From: Bacteroidaceae bacterium | GTDB lineage: Bacteria > Bacteroidota > Bacteroidia > Bacteroidales > Bacteroidaceae | NCBI GenBank assembly: GCA_024699495.1 | Contig: JAILPK010000050.1 | Location: forward strand, 1-64,000 | Length of the DNA: 64,000 bases | Reading direction: 5' to 3' | Shown here: positions 43,548 to 51,507 of the stretch, piece by piece | How the letters are laid out: each line of letters starts with the position of its first letter | Position numbering within the stretch: position 1 is the stretch's first letter | Program-made: the position numbers and the translations under genes | Notes under the pieces: generated by a model | What the model was told of the DNA's origin: nothing | The model's input: the letters and a program-made list of their open reading frames with translations, nothing else | The model's database searches: none

Positions 43548-44936
43548 TCAGTTCTTCAGCAGTATGCTCTCCAATTCAGCCACTTTTTCGCGATATGAGG
43601 CATCGGCGCTGATGCGATCGCTGACTTGCTGGCATGAGTGTATTACAGTGGCATGATTCCGACGTCCGATTGCGACTCCAATTTTTGATGTGGAGAGGTC
43701 CGTATGACGAGAAGCCAAATACATAGCCACCTGCCTGGCATTGACCACAGGAGCCTTGCGTGATGCTGAGCGGATGTCAGCTTCATCTATATCGAAATAG
43801 CTGGCAGTACAGTTTAAGATATCAGACACTGTGAGGCTCTTCTTCTTTGTGCGGCCCATATTGCGTTCAATAGTGCGGCGGGCCATCTCTATGTCAACAT
43901 CGCTGTCCATCACAATACTCGTGGCCAAAAGGGAGTTCAGGATGCCCTCCAAATCACGCACGCTGGATTCCACATTCTCTGCAATATAATCCACGACTTC
44001 CTGCGGAATCTGCAGCCCATCCCGACGGATTTTGCTCAAGAGGATATCACGTCGCAAGGCTACGTCCGGGCGCTCCATCTCTGCTATCAGGCCCCACTTG
44101 AAGCGGGTAAGAAGCCTTTCTTCGAATCCTTCGAGCGCAACCGGCGGACGGTCACTTGCCAGAATAATCTGACATCCGTTCTGATGCAGATGATTGAATA
44201 TATGGAAGAAGGCGAGTTGTGTTGCTTTTGTTGTAAACTCCTGGACGTCATCAATAATCAGCACCTGAATGGTCTGATAGAAATGTATGAAATCATTTAT
44301 TGTATTTCGACGCACGCTGTCCGTGTATTGCACCTGAAAGAGGTGAGCACTTACATATAAGACTCTCTTGTTTGGAAAAGCCCGGTTGATTTCATTGCCT
44401 ACAGCGCTAATGATATGAGTCTTCCCAACCCCACTCGGGCCATAAACAAACAGCGGATTAAAGGTGACACGCTCCGGGTTCTTCGCTATGGCACGCGCGA
44501 CCGACACAGTCAGCTTGTTTGTCGCTCCCTCCACGAAGGAATCAAAGGTGTAGCTGGCCTTCAGTTGCGGGTCAAAGGGCTGCAGAAGTGTCGGGGCCTG
44601 ATTGGCAGGAGCTGCTGAAGGATGTTTCTCCACAGCCGCCGGCGGTGCGATGGTTGTGGTCTGACTGTTGGCAGAGTCTGTAGTTACATTATAGCGCAGA
44701 TTAACACTTTGCCCAAAGAAACGGTGTAAAGCACTGCGGATGAGCTCCACGAAATGCTCTTCAAGATACTCATAGAAGAAATGACTGGGCACACGCAACA
44801 CCAATTCGTTTTCCTCCTCTTCGAAGGAAACGAACGTAACGGGACTGAACCATGTGGCATACTGCTGCTGGCTGACTACTCCTGCTATCATACGCAGACA
44901 GTCGTCCCATCGTTGTTGTGCAATTTCTTTGGTCAC
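43548..44936 (-). CDS. dnaA: Chromosomal replication initiator DnaA
   Basis: A 462-residue DnaA when started at a GTG (44936), which gives MTKEIAQQRWDDCLRMI, the normal N-terminal domain I. Domain III has Walker A VYGPSGVGKTHI, Walker B VLIIDDVQEF, and the arginine-finger and sensor segments. Domain IV has the origin-binding signature RQVAMYLASRHTDLS and IGVAIGRRNHATVIHSC. A longer frame from 45086 adds 50 residues that do not resemble DnaA and starts only 9 nt after the -7 element, so I prefer the GTG. That start leaves a leader of about 150 nt. The promoter is at 45095-45126. Confidence 0.95.
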   Translation of the reverse strand: MTKEIAQQRWDDCLRMIAGVVSQQQYATWFSPVTFVSFEEEENELVLRVPSHFFYEYLEEHFVELIRSALHRFFGQSVNLRYNVTTDSANSQTTTIAPPAAVEKHPSAAPANQAPTLLQPFDPQLKASYTFDSFVEGATNKLTVSVARAIAKNPERVTFNPLFVYGPSGVGKTHIISAVGNEINRAFPNKRVLYVSAHLFQVQYTDSVRRNTINDFIHFYQTIQVLIIDDVQEFTTKATQLAFFHIFNHLHQNGCQIILASDRPPVALEGFEERLLTRFKWGLIAEMERPDVALRRDILLSKIRRDGLQIPQEVVDYIAENVESSVRDLEGILNSLLATSIVMDSDVDIEMARRTIERNMGRTKKKSLTVSDILNCTASYFDIDEADIRSASRKAPVVNARQVAMYLASRHTDLSTSKIGVAIGRRNHATVIHSCQQVSDRISADASYREKVAELESILLKN

Positions 44937-45094
44937 GGTAAATGTAAAATTCTTCTTTGGTAACTTGTAAGCAAATAGAGCCTTCGTGATAATGTGAATC
45001 TGTACCTGCAGGCTAATGCCATAGTTAAATCCACTAATCCGTTTTATTAGGCTGATGACATAAGGGCACGATTGCCGTAGGCCCAAATGCGTTG

Positions 45095-45126
45095 CAAAGG
45101 TACGTAGATTTTATGAAACCACCAAA
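45095..45126 (-). promoter_or_regulatory. dnaA promoter
   Basis: Minus-strand TTTG (45126-45123), a 20-nt spacer and TACCTTTG (45102-45095). Confidence 0.75.
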
Positions 45127-45687
45127 AAATATCCGCTGGCAACAATTATTAAAAAACACACCTAAATAGCTCATTTTCCCGATGGTTAGGCGTATGCCAT
45201 TGCTTTATTTATCCGCGCCCTGCTCAAACAAATTATTTCCCTGATTATTAACGAGATAGGCACATTGTAAACATTTCTAACCAACTGTTAAAACGGGCAA
45301 TAAGGGCCGTGAAAACCGAATAGTTACGGCATTTAATCTACAGATAAATTTCGGGAGTGCGTTATTTAAAGTTATTTTAGTTAAGGCTATTTTTGGTCAC
45401 TCATTTCTCGCGCGCCCGCACACGATATAAATATGTAATACCATTGTATTATACTCCAGTTTTACCGATTGGGTTGTGTTTTGCTTTCACCAACAAAATT
45501 GAGCCAACGACATATTTGTTTTTTACATCTGAAGACAGTGGTTTATAACTTAGCATATTCTTTTTCATGCCTCTATTCAAATATAAGGCGCTGTTTGCGT
45601 TCTGTTTATTGCCGATTGAAAAGGCATCCAAATCCTATGCTATGATATAAAAGGGGGCACTGCTGCCACTGAATCATTATAATAGGG
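45127..45687. other. Long AT-rich gap upstream of dnaA
   Basis: About 560 nt with no well-supported gene. I looked for clustered DnaA boxes (TTATCCACA-like) and found only a single poor match near 45208 (TTATCCGCG), so I do not call an origin here. A low-confidence 60-codon frame at 45449-45631 is listed separately. Confidence 0.5.
45449..45631 (-). CDS. Possible small protein of unknown function
   Basis: A 60-codon frame encoding a Lys- and Asn-rich peptide (starts MDAFSIGNKQNANSALYLNR, ends AKHNPIGKTGV). Codon choice looks reasonable and the frame fills part of an otherwise empty gap. However, no exact promoter, no domain and no coupled neighbour support it. It could be a species-level small protein, a decayed fragment or chance. 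Confidence 0.25.
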   Translation of the reverse strand: MDAFSIGNKQNANSALYLNRGMKKNMLSYKPLSSDVKNKYVVGSILLVKAKHNPIGKTGV

Positions 45688-45753
45688 TCAAAAGTACTTT
45701 AACACATAATCAAAAGTACTTTAACACATGATCGAAAGTTCTTCTGAACACAT
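45688..45753. repeat. Three tandem 22-bp units with a palindromic core
   Basis: Units at 45688-45709, 45710-45731 and 45732-45753. The first two share TCAAAAGTACTTTAACACAT and differ only in the last two bases. The third is degenerate (TCGAAAGTTC...). The core AAAGTACTTT is a perfect 10-bp palindrome in the first two copies. The period equals that of the array at 18602, but the sequence differs. A purine-rich AAGAA-type low-complexity stretch follows at 45783-45826. Confidence 0.85.
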
Positions 45754-45826
45754 ACATTTTTTCGCTCTATTCCATCTATTCGCAAGAAGAAAGAAGGCAA
45801 AAAGAAAGAATGCAAGAAGAAAGAAT

Positions 45827-45864
45827 GTCTGCCGACCATCGACTAAAGACAACGACCGGCAGAC
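45827..45864 (-). terminator. Hairpin downstream of pnuT
   Basis: GTCTGCCG (45827-45834) pairs with CGGCAGAC (45857-45864), with further inner pairing of TCG and CGA. On the minus strand it lies about 40 nt after the pnuT stop and is followed by a pyrimidine-rich stretch (ATTCTTTCTTCTTGC). It is a probable, not perfect, terminator. Confidence 0.55.
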
Positions 45865-45901
45865 TGAGGCTTCTGTGAGCAAACCTTGGTTTTTTTAATT
45901 C

Positions 45902-46489
45902 CTATGCCGTAGCCAAGGCTTGTCGTCTCCAACGCCAATATCCAATGATGGCGATAACGACGTAGAGCGCATACAGACTGCCCTTGAAGGGAATTTCCTT
46001 AAGGAAATACAGATAGCACGAGACTGCATCAACAGCAATCCACAGCAACCATTGCTCAACATATTTTCTGGCCAAGGCCCAAATGCCTACGACACTCATG
46101 GCTGTGGTAAAACTGTCAGCCACTGGAACGTTGCTGTTAGTAAATGTCACAAGCAACCACCAAATAGCGAACCACAAGATACCCAGAATAAGGATTGCCG
46201 GAAATATCAAGTGCGAAGGGAAGAAGGTGGGCGGAGCTGCTTTATCGTTCTTGGAAGCAGATTGGGGCGTCTGAGAGGATGGCCTCATCCACATCCAGAA
46301 GCCATAGACAGTCATACTCAAGTAATAGAACTCCATGCCACAATCAGCATACAGACCCTTTTGATAGTAGAGTATGATACCGAGTATCTGCATAAAGAAG
46401 CCCACAACCCACATCCAAATGCTTACGCGCACCTCCAGGAAGATGTAGATAAGGCCAAGAATGGCTGTTATTAAATCCAGATAATTCAC
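45902..46489 (-). CDS. pnuT: PnuC-family thiamine transporter
   Basis: A 195-residue inner-membrane protein with about seven hydrophobic helices. MNYLDLITAILGLIYIFLEV, then ILGIILYYQKGLYADC and YGFWMWM, are typical of the PnuC/PnuT family. PnuC takes up nicotinamide riboside, whereas PnuT members take up thiamine. I choose PnuT because the gene lies 56 nt downstream of a TonB-dependent receptor controlled by a TPP riboswitch. The start appears to be GTG at 46489, as no in-frame ATG precedes it. The thiamine pyrophosphokinase gene (tnr3) that often follows pnuT in Bacteroidetes is not here. Confidence 0.88.
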   Translation of the reverse strand: MNYLDLITAILGLIYIFLEVRVSIWMWVVGFFMQILGIILYYQKGLYADCGMEFYYLSMTVYGFWMWMRPSSQTPQSASKNDKAAPPTFFPSHLIFPAILILGILWFAIWWLLVTFTNSNVPVADSFTTAMSVVGIWALARKYVEQWLLWIAVDAVSCYLYFLKEIPFKGSLYALYVVIAIIGYWRWRRQALATA

Positions 46490-46545
46490 GTATGTATTGA
46501 GATGGATTTACGGGTATTATAACTGCTGCGAGCGATGCTATACAG

Positions 46546-48897
46546 TCAGAAATTAACTGAGATATGAGCTAAGAAGTTGAAAGGAGCCGATGGAGCGAAG
46601 CCCACAGCCTCGGAATCACGCAGGCCCCAGGTATTAAGAGCAAACACGGAGCCATCGGCAGCCTGCTGAAATTGCGGGGCTGCCCAACCGTTGTTGTCAA
46701 ATTTGGTATTGAAGATATTATAGAGAGTTATGCCTACGGTGATGTCCTTAAGACATTTAGCACCGCCCGGACGGAAGGTGTATGCGAGGTCGACATCTGT
46801 GGTGAAGTGGGCTCCGAGCATCAGCGTTTCTGTAGTCTTTACATCATCGCCCATCGACCAATCGCTCCAGCAGGTCATGTTCTTTACTCCATAGTTAGTA
46901 AGATATTGTTCTCCCACGTATTGGCTATGGATACTGGCGCGGGCGCCTTTGTAGTTGAATGTGAAAATATTATTCAGCATAAAACTGGGTGAATATGAAA
47001 GCGGGGTCTCTCCGATGTTGATTTTTGTGGTGTAATCATCGAGTGTGACAACCATATCCTTAGCGCGATTCTTACTTAGAGTTGCGTTTACATCCCAACG
47101 GAACCAGTCTGCCGGTTGCCATGCGGCTTCCAACTCAATTCCCATTCTGTAGCTCTTGGGTATATTTTTCGTTATGGCAACGCCCTCGTCATCCAGTTCG
47201 CCTGTGAGAACAAACTGATCTTTGTAATGCATGTGATATAGGTTTAGCCCTGCTGTGAAATGCTGGCTCTGGAATTTGTACCCGAGCTCTATGTCACCAA
47301 GACGCTCTGCCTTGACTTCTTCTCCATAATGCTCCTGAAAGTGGTCGCGTGTAGGCTCACGATGGGCTATTGAATAGGAGGCAAACAGGCGGTGATTCCG
47401 TAGGAATTCGTAGTTTACGCCAACCTTTGGGTTAAGGAAGTTGAAGTTCTTATTGATGTCCAAGGGTAATTGCTGCCCGTTAGCCCATTCGTCATGCATG
47501 CCGGTTAAAACATAACTGATGTGGCGGAATTGGACATCTCCAAATAAAGACAGACCACGGGTTACCTCCCATGTTGCCTTGGCATATATATTAGCATCAG
47601 TCTTGTGAGAAGAATTTTTATAATATGTGTGGTTTGGCGTAAGGCCCGGCAAGGGGAGAGTTACACTCTCAGCTCCCTTGTAATAAGGTGACCCTACCCA
47701 AAGCACTGACCCTTCATGTTTAGAGTTAAAGCGGTTCAGAGCGCCACCGAGATTCAGCTCAAGCCCTTTGAAGTTTTTATAGTTAGCAGAAGCCACGACA
47801 CCGAAGAAATCCTTGCGTCCTCCCTTTCGCTGCACGAGGTCGCCACGCATGGATGTGTCGTCGGTGAGCAGCCATTGGTAAAGTTTCTTGCCGGTCTTCA
47901 TTTGGTCATAGTCATAACCGTCGTGAGTATAGTGGAGCGCCAGATTGGTAGTCCATTTATTACCTATATACTGATTCCAATGCAGTTGATAATGCTGCTG
48001 GTGATAGTTGTCGAACTGGTCTTCATAAAAACGCATGTTCCCGTCTTTGTCATAATATAGACCGCAAGAATTATATGTGCGCCCGTAAAGACTTTGCTCA
48101 TATTTTGATGTATAATTCCATGCCATATAAGTGCGTTCTGTGCCGTTGAAGGTGATAAACTTCACACTGGAATAGTCGCCGAACCACCCTGCCTGAAGGA
48201 AATAGGAGTTCAGGGCGGAAGAGGCGCGGTCGATATATCCGTCCGAGCCGATATTTGAGAGGCGACCTTGGATTCCGAAGTGGTCTCCGATAAGCCCGGT
48301 GCCAAAACGCACAGTCTCCTTGTGTGTGCCATAGGAACCGCCGGAGGCGTCAATCCCCACAAAAGGCTTGACTGCGATTCGCTCGGTAAGCATGTTCACC
48401 GTTGCGCCGAATGCGCCGGCTCCGTTGGTGCTTGTTCCTACGCCGCGCTGTATCTGTACAGACTGGACGCTGCTGGCGAAATCGCCCATGTTAGAGAAAT
48501 AGACCAACGAACTCTCGCCGTCGTTGATGGGAATTCCATTGGCCGTGATGTTGATACGTGATGGATCTGTACCTCTCACGCGGAAAGAAGTGTATCCGAT
48601 TCCGGCGCCGGCATCAGTCGTTGTGGTGACACTTGGAGTGAGGGAGAGCAGGAAAGGGATGTCGCGGCCGTGGTTTACAGACTTGATATCCTCACTCGAG
48701 AGTTCGGCCACTGCCATAGGTGTCCTGTTGCCTGCGCGTGTGGATGTTACCTGAACCTCCTGAAGGTCGGTGATCAGAGAGTCGGGAGAGGCGGTCTCAG
48801 ATACTTCCGTCTGAGTGGGAGAAGCAGCCGTAGCTGCAAAAAAATTGCACGGGAAGATGGCAACCAGCAGCGCTGTCGCCAAAATTTTCTTTTTCAT
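46546..48897 (-). CDS. TonB-dependent outer-membrane receptor for thiamine
   Basis: A 783-residue receptor with a signal peptide (ALLVAIFPCNFFAATAAS). The plug domain starts near DLQEVQVTSTRAGNR and holds SFRVRGTDPSRINITANGIP, NDGESS and QSVQIQRGVGTSTNGAGAFG. The rest is a 22-strand-type barrel ending in an aromatic residue (HISVNF). It has no carboxypeptidase-like domain in front and no SusD partner, so it is a small-molecule receptor rather than a SusC. The TPP riboswitch in its leader and pnuT downstream identify thiamine or a derivative as the ligand. Similar receptors have been called Omr1 in riboswitch surveys. Confidence 0.9.
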   Translation of the reverse strand: MKKKILATALLVAIFPCNFFAATAASPTQTEVSETASPDSLITDLQEVQVTSTRAGNRTPMAVAELSSEDIKSVNHGRDIPFLLSLTPSVTTTTDAGAGIGYTSFRVRGTDPSRINITANGIPINDGESSLVYFSNMGDFASSVQSVQIQRGVGTSTNGAGAFGATVNMLTERIAVKPFVGIDASGGSYGTHKETVRFGTGLIGDHFGIQGRLSNIGSDGYIDRASSALNSYFLQAGWFGDYSSVKFITFNGTERTYMAWNYTSKYEQSLYGRTYNSCGLYYDKDGNMRFYEDQFDNYHQQHYQLHWNQYIGNKWTTNLALHYTHDGYDYDQMKTGKKLYQWLLTDDTSMRGDLVQRKGGRKDFFGVVASANYKNFKGLELNLGGALNRFNSKHEGSVLWVGSPYYKGAESVTLPLPGLTPNHTYYKNSSHKTDANIYAKATWEVTRGLSLFGDVQFRHISYVLTGMHDEWANGQQLPLDINKNFNFLNPKVGVNYEFLRNHRLFASYSIAHREPTRDHFQEHYGEEVKAERLGDIELGYKFQSQHFTAGLNLYHMHYKDQFVLTGELDDEGVAITKNIPKSYRMGIELEAAWQPADWFRWDVNATLSKNRAKDMVVTLDDYTTKINIGETPLSYSPSFMLNNIFTFNYKGARASIHSQYVGEQYLTNYGVKNMTCWSDWSMGDDVKTTETLMLGAHFTTDVDLAYTFRPGGAKCLKDITVGITLYNIFNTKFDNNGWAAPQFQQAADGSVFALNTWGLRDSEAVGFAPSAPFNFLAHISVNF

Positions 48898-48919
48898 GTT
48901 AAAATATTAATGTGTAAGT

Positions 48920-49010
48920 CATCTTTTGTTCCTACGGCAGAATTACCTGCTTCAGGTTCGAGGGTATATTCTCAGCTGACCGACATTGGCCTGCACCCCT
49001 AAAAGGATGG
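48920..49010 (-). promoter_or_regulatory. TPP (THI-box) riboswitch
   Basis: On the minus strand the leader reads CATCCTTTTAGGGGTGC, then GCTGAGA, ACCC, GAACCTGA, CAGGTAATTCTG and CGTAGGAAC, the full set of conserved THI-box segments in the right order. P1 is formed by CATCcTTTT and AAAAGATG at the two ends. It ends 22 nt before the receptor ATG at 48897, so control is probably at translation. When TPP is plentiful, receptor and PnuT synthesis should fall. Confidence 0.97.
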
Positions 49011-49012
49011 CG

Positions 49013-49044
49013 CAAAATTACAGTTTTTTTGGCGAACCGCCAAA
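49013..49044 (-). promoter_or_regulatory. Promoter of the thiamine operon, overlapped by a palindrome
   Basis: Minus-strand TTTG (49044-49041), a 20-nt spacer and TAATTTTG (49020-49013). Transcription would begin at the riboswitch 5' end. TTTGGCG-AAC-CGCCAAA (49028-49044) is a 17-bp palindrome that covers the -33 element. Confidence 0.75.
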
Positions 49045-49111
49045 TAAAAAAGTGGAAAGGTTTACGAAGAAGACGTTTTCGCTGAATAAATCAGGTGTTT
49101 AGTTGAAATAT

Positions 49112-49143
49112 TTTGGTCCATTAGCTATATTTACATACCTTTG
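49112..49143 (+). promoter_or_regulatory. Promoter of the exported-protein/two-component run
   Basis: TTTG at 49112-49115, a 20-nt spacer and TACCTTTG at 49136-49143. The first ATG is at 49195, giving a leader of about 45 nt. Confidence 0.8.
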
Positions 49144-49194
49144 CGCTGTGAAAAACCAAAATAATATTCACTAACATTTATTTTAATTTTAATA

Positions 49195-49578
49195 ATGAGG
49201 AAAAGAATCTTAATTCTAAGCATGATGGCTGCGATGAGCGGCCAGCTGTTGGCAGAAGAATACAGCTATATGCAGTTCACGCTGGCCGACGGGACAACCA
49301 AATATATCGCAGCCAGCGGACTTAGCTTCAGTTTTGCCGATGGCAATATGACCGCGACCAACGGCAGTTCAACGCTTACCATCGCGTTAACAGACCTTGC
49401 GAGCATGGCATTCTCCAACGAGGCGCCCACAGGAATCGAATCTGCAGAGACCGAAGTGACTGCAGATGCTGAAATCTTCGACCTTAAAGGCCGCAAAGTG
49501 GCTCAAGGCAGCAAACTGCCACAAGGCATTTATATCGTAAAGACAAAAGACAAGACTTTTAAGAAAGTAGTTAAGTAA
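49195..49578 (+). CDS. Small exported protein with a sorting-like tail
   Basis: A 127-residue protein with a signal peptide (cleavage near LLAEEY). The central part (MQFTLADGTTKYIAASGLSF, LTIALTDLASMAFS) is a small beta unit often found at the start of Bacteroidetes exported proteins. The tail from about residue 92 (IFDLKGRKV, LPQGIYIVKTKD, KKVVK) is a T9SS type A-like sorting tail. No function is known. It is the first gene after a consensus promoter. The next gene starts 6 nt after its stop and begins with a similar beta unit, so the two products may act together. Confidence 0.75.
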   Translation: MRKRILILSMMAAMSGQLLAEEYSYMQFTLADGTTKYIAASGLSFSFADGNMTATNGSSTLTIALTDLASMAFSNEAPTGIESAETEVTADAEIFDLKGRKVAQGSKLPQGIYIVKTKDKTFKKVVK

Positions 49579-49584
49579 AGAAAC

Positions 49585-51486
49585 ATGAAAAAGACATTTT
49601 CTATAATAGCAGTCCTTCTGCTGGCTATCGCCACACAAGCCCAGACTCTGAACGTCCGCGTTGGCAATACCACTTACCTGTTCCCGGCTGCTCAAACTGG
49701 AGACATGACATATTCAGCGGGAACGACCCTGACCATAATGGGTAAGACATTCACGCTGAGCGACATCGATGAGATGAATGTGGACAACACAGAAGTGACC
49801 GACAACACCGTGAGCATCAGCTATGACGGAGACGAGGCCGAGGTGAAAGTGGCTGGCAACGTGGCTCAATACGTGGTCCCCACCCTAAGCGGAGCTCATG
49901 TGACTATAGACCAAACAAACACAGATGCTGTGGACGGTGACGAGATCACCTATGTCCTTTCCGGCTCTACAACCGACGGAGGTTTCACTCTGACAGGTTC
50001 TTACAAATGCACAATATCATTGGCCGGGGTGACGCTGACCAACCCGAGCGGAGCTGCCATCTATATCGCCAACGGGAAGCGCATACAAATCAGTGCCAAG
50101 AAAGGCACAGAGAACACTCTTACCGACTGCGCCAGCGGCGAACAGAAGGCCTGTCTTTATAGTAAAGGACAGCTGCAGTTGCAAGGCAACGGTGTTTTAA
50201 ATGTTGCAGGTCTTACTGATCATGCCATCAAGAGCGGCGACTATATTGAAGTGAAGAATCTCACGCTGAATATCACCAAGGCCGTGGGCGACGGCATCTC
50301 ATGCAACCAATATTTCCTGATGGAGAGTGGCAACGTGAGCATCAGCGGAGTGGGCGATGACGGAATCCAGAGTGATTTGGACGGAACGACTTCGACCGGC
50401 GAGACCACAGACCACGAGGACGAAGACAGCGGTAACATATACATCGAGGGTGGCACACTGACAGTCAGCACCAGCGCTGCCGGCTCAAAGAGCATCAAAG
50501 CTACAGGCACGCTCTTCATCAATGAGAATAGCAGCACGACTGTGGTTACAGTCACCAACTCCGGCGGCGTAGATGCTTCTGACAGCAGCGATTTGTCCGG
50601 AAGCGCTTGCCTTAAGAGCGACACTGCCATAGAAATAGCTGGGGGCACCTTGACACTCACCAATAGCGGACAAGGCGGACGCGCCATCAACACCGACGGC
50701 ACAATCACCATCAGCGGCGGAACAATAGACGCTCAGGCACAAGGATCCAACTATGGGTCTTCCAGCGGTGGCGGCGGCAGAAACCCATGGGGCGGCGGCG
50801 ACTCATCCAGTTCGAGCCATAAATACGCCAAGGGCGTGAAAGCCGACGGAAACATCACCATCAGCGGCGGAACAATAAACGTTGTGTCAAAGAACCATGA
50901 AGGTCTGGAATCCAAGGGCACAATCACCATCAACGGCGGAAAGCTCTATGTCCAAGGCTCCGACGATGCAATCAACTCTGCAGGCGACTTTACCATCAAT
51001 GACGGCTACGTATGTGGCTACAGCACTGGTAACGACGGCCTCGACGCCAACGGAAACTTCTACATAAAGGGCGGAGTTGTATATGCAATCGGCACTTCAT
51101 CACCCGAACTTGCGATAGATGCCAACACCGAAGGTGGCAAACAGCTCTATCTCACAGGCGGAACCCTGTTCGCCATCGGCGGCCTCGAGAGCGGAGCAAG
51201 CCTGACACAGACATGCTACCAGTCTTCATCATGGAGCAAGAGCAGCTGGTATTCAATGACTGTTGGGAGCAACACCTATGCATTCAAGACCCCATCAAGC
51301 GGCGGAACACCGCTGGTTGTCAGCGGCGCTTCGAAACCTACTTTGAAGTCAGGTGTAAGCGTCAGCGGCGGCACGAGCATATTCAACGGCATGGGCATGA
51401 TCAGCCCGACTGTTAGCGGCGGCTCGAACGTGTCACTCTCCTCCTACTCAGGCGGAAACAGCGGCGGCGGCGGTGGCAGATGGTAA
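49585..51486 (+). CDS. Exported beta-helix protein, Cthe_2159-like carbohydrate-binding family
   Basis: A 633-residue protein with a signal peptide (IIAVLLLAIATQAQ). After an N-terminal beta unit (NVRVGNTTYLFPAAQTGDM) comes a long right-handed beta-helix. Its repeated turns are of the type GTITISGGTI, NITISGGTIN and TITINGGKLY. Such repeats are typical of the Cthe_2159 family, which binds polysaccharides such as polygalacturonate. Inside is a Gly/Ser-rich loop (SSSGGGGRNPWGGGDSSSSS, about residues 391-410). The C-terminus is SGGNSGGGGGRW, without the sorting tail of its neighbour. It lies in one run with the small exported protein and a histidine kinase and response regulator, which may sense or control it. 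Confidence 0.8.
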   Translation: MKKTFSIIAVLLLAIATQAQTLNVRVGNTTYLFPAAQTGDMTYSAGTTLTIMGKTFTLSDIDEMNVDNTEVTDNTVSISYDGDEAEVKVAGNVAQYVVPTLSGAHVTIDQTNTDAVDGDEITYVLSGSTTDGGFTLTGSYKCTISLAGVTLTNPSGAAIYIANGKRIQISAKKGTENTLTDCASGEQKACLYSKGQLQLQGNGVLNVAGLTDHAIKSGDYIEVKNLTLNITKAVGDGISCNQYFLMESGNVSISGVGDDGIQSDLDGTTSTGETTDHEDEDSGNIYIEGGTLTVSTSAAGSKSIKATGTLFINENSSTTVVTVTNSGGVDASDSSDLSGSACLKSDTAIEIAGGTLTLTNSGQGGRAINTDGTITISGGTIDAQAQGSNYGSSSGGGGRNPWGGGDSSSSSHKYAKGVKADGNITISGGTINVVSKNHEGLESKGTITINGGKLYVQGSDDAINSAGDFTINDGYVCGYSTGNDGLDANGNFYIKGGVVYAIGTSSPELAIDANTEGGKQLYLTGGTLFAIGGLESGASLTQTCYQSSSWSKSSWYSMTVGSNTYAFKTPSSGGTPLVVSGASKPTLKSGVSVSGGTSIFNGMGMISPTVSGGSNVSLSSYSGGNSGGGGGRW

Positions 51487-51507
51487 AAGCCATAATTGCC
51501 AAGAGAA

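Noticed and set aside
44937..45687. Replication origin next to dnaA
   Set aside because: Only one poor DnaA-box match was found; there is no cluster of boxes, although the region is AT-rich.
45783..45826. AAGAA-type purine-rich repeats as a mobile element end
   Set aside because: They are low-complexity only, with no terminal inverted repeats, target duplication or transposase.
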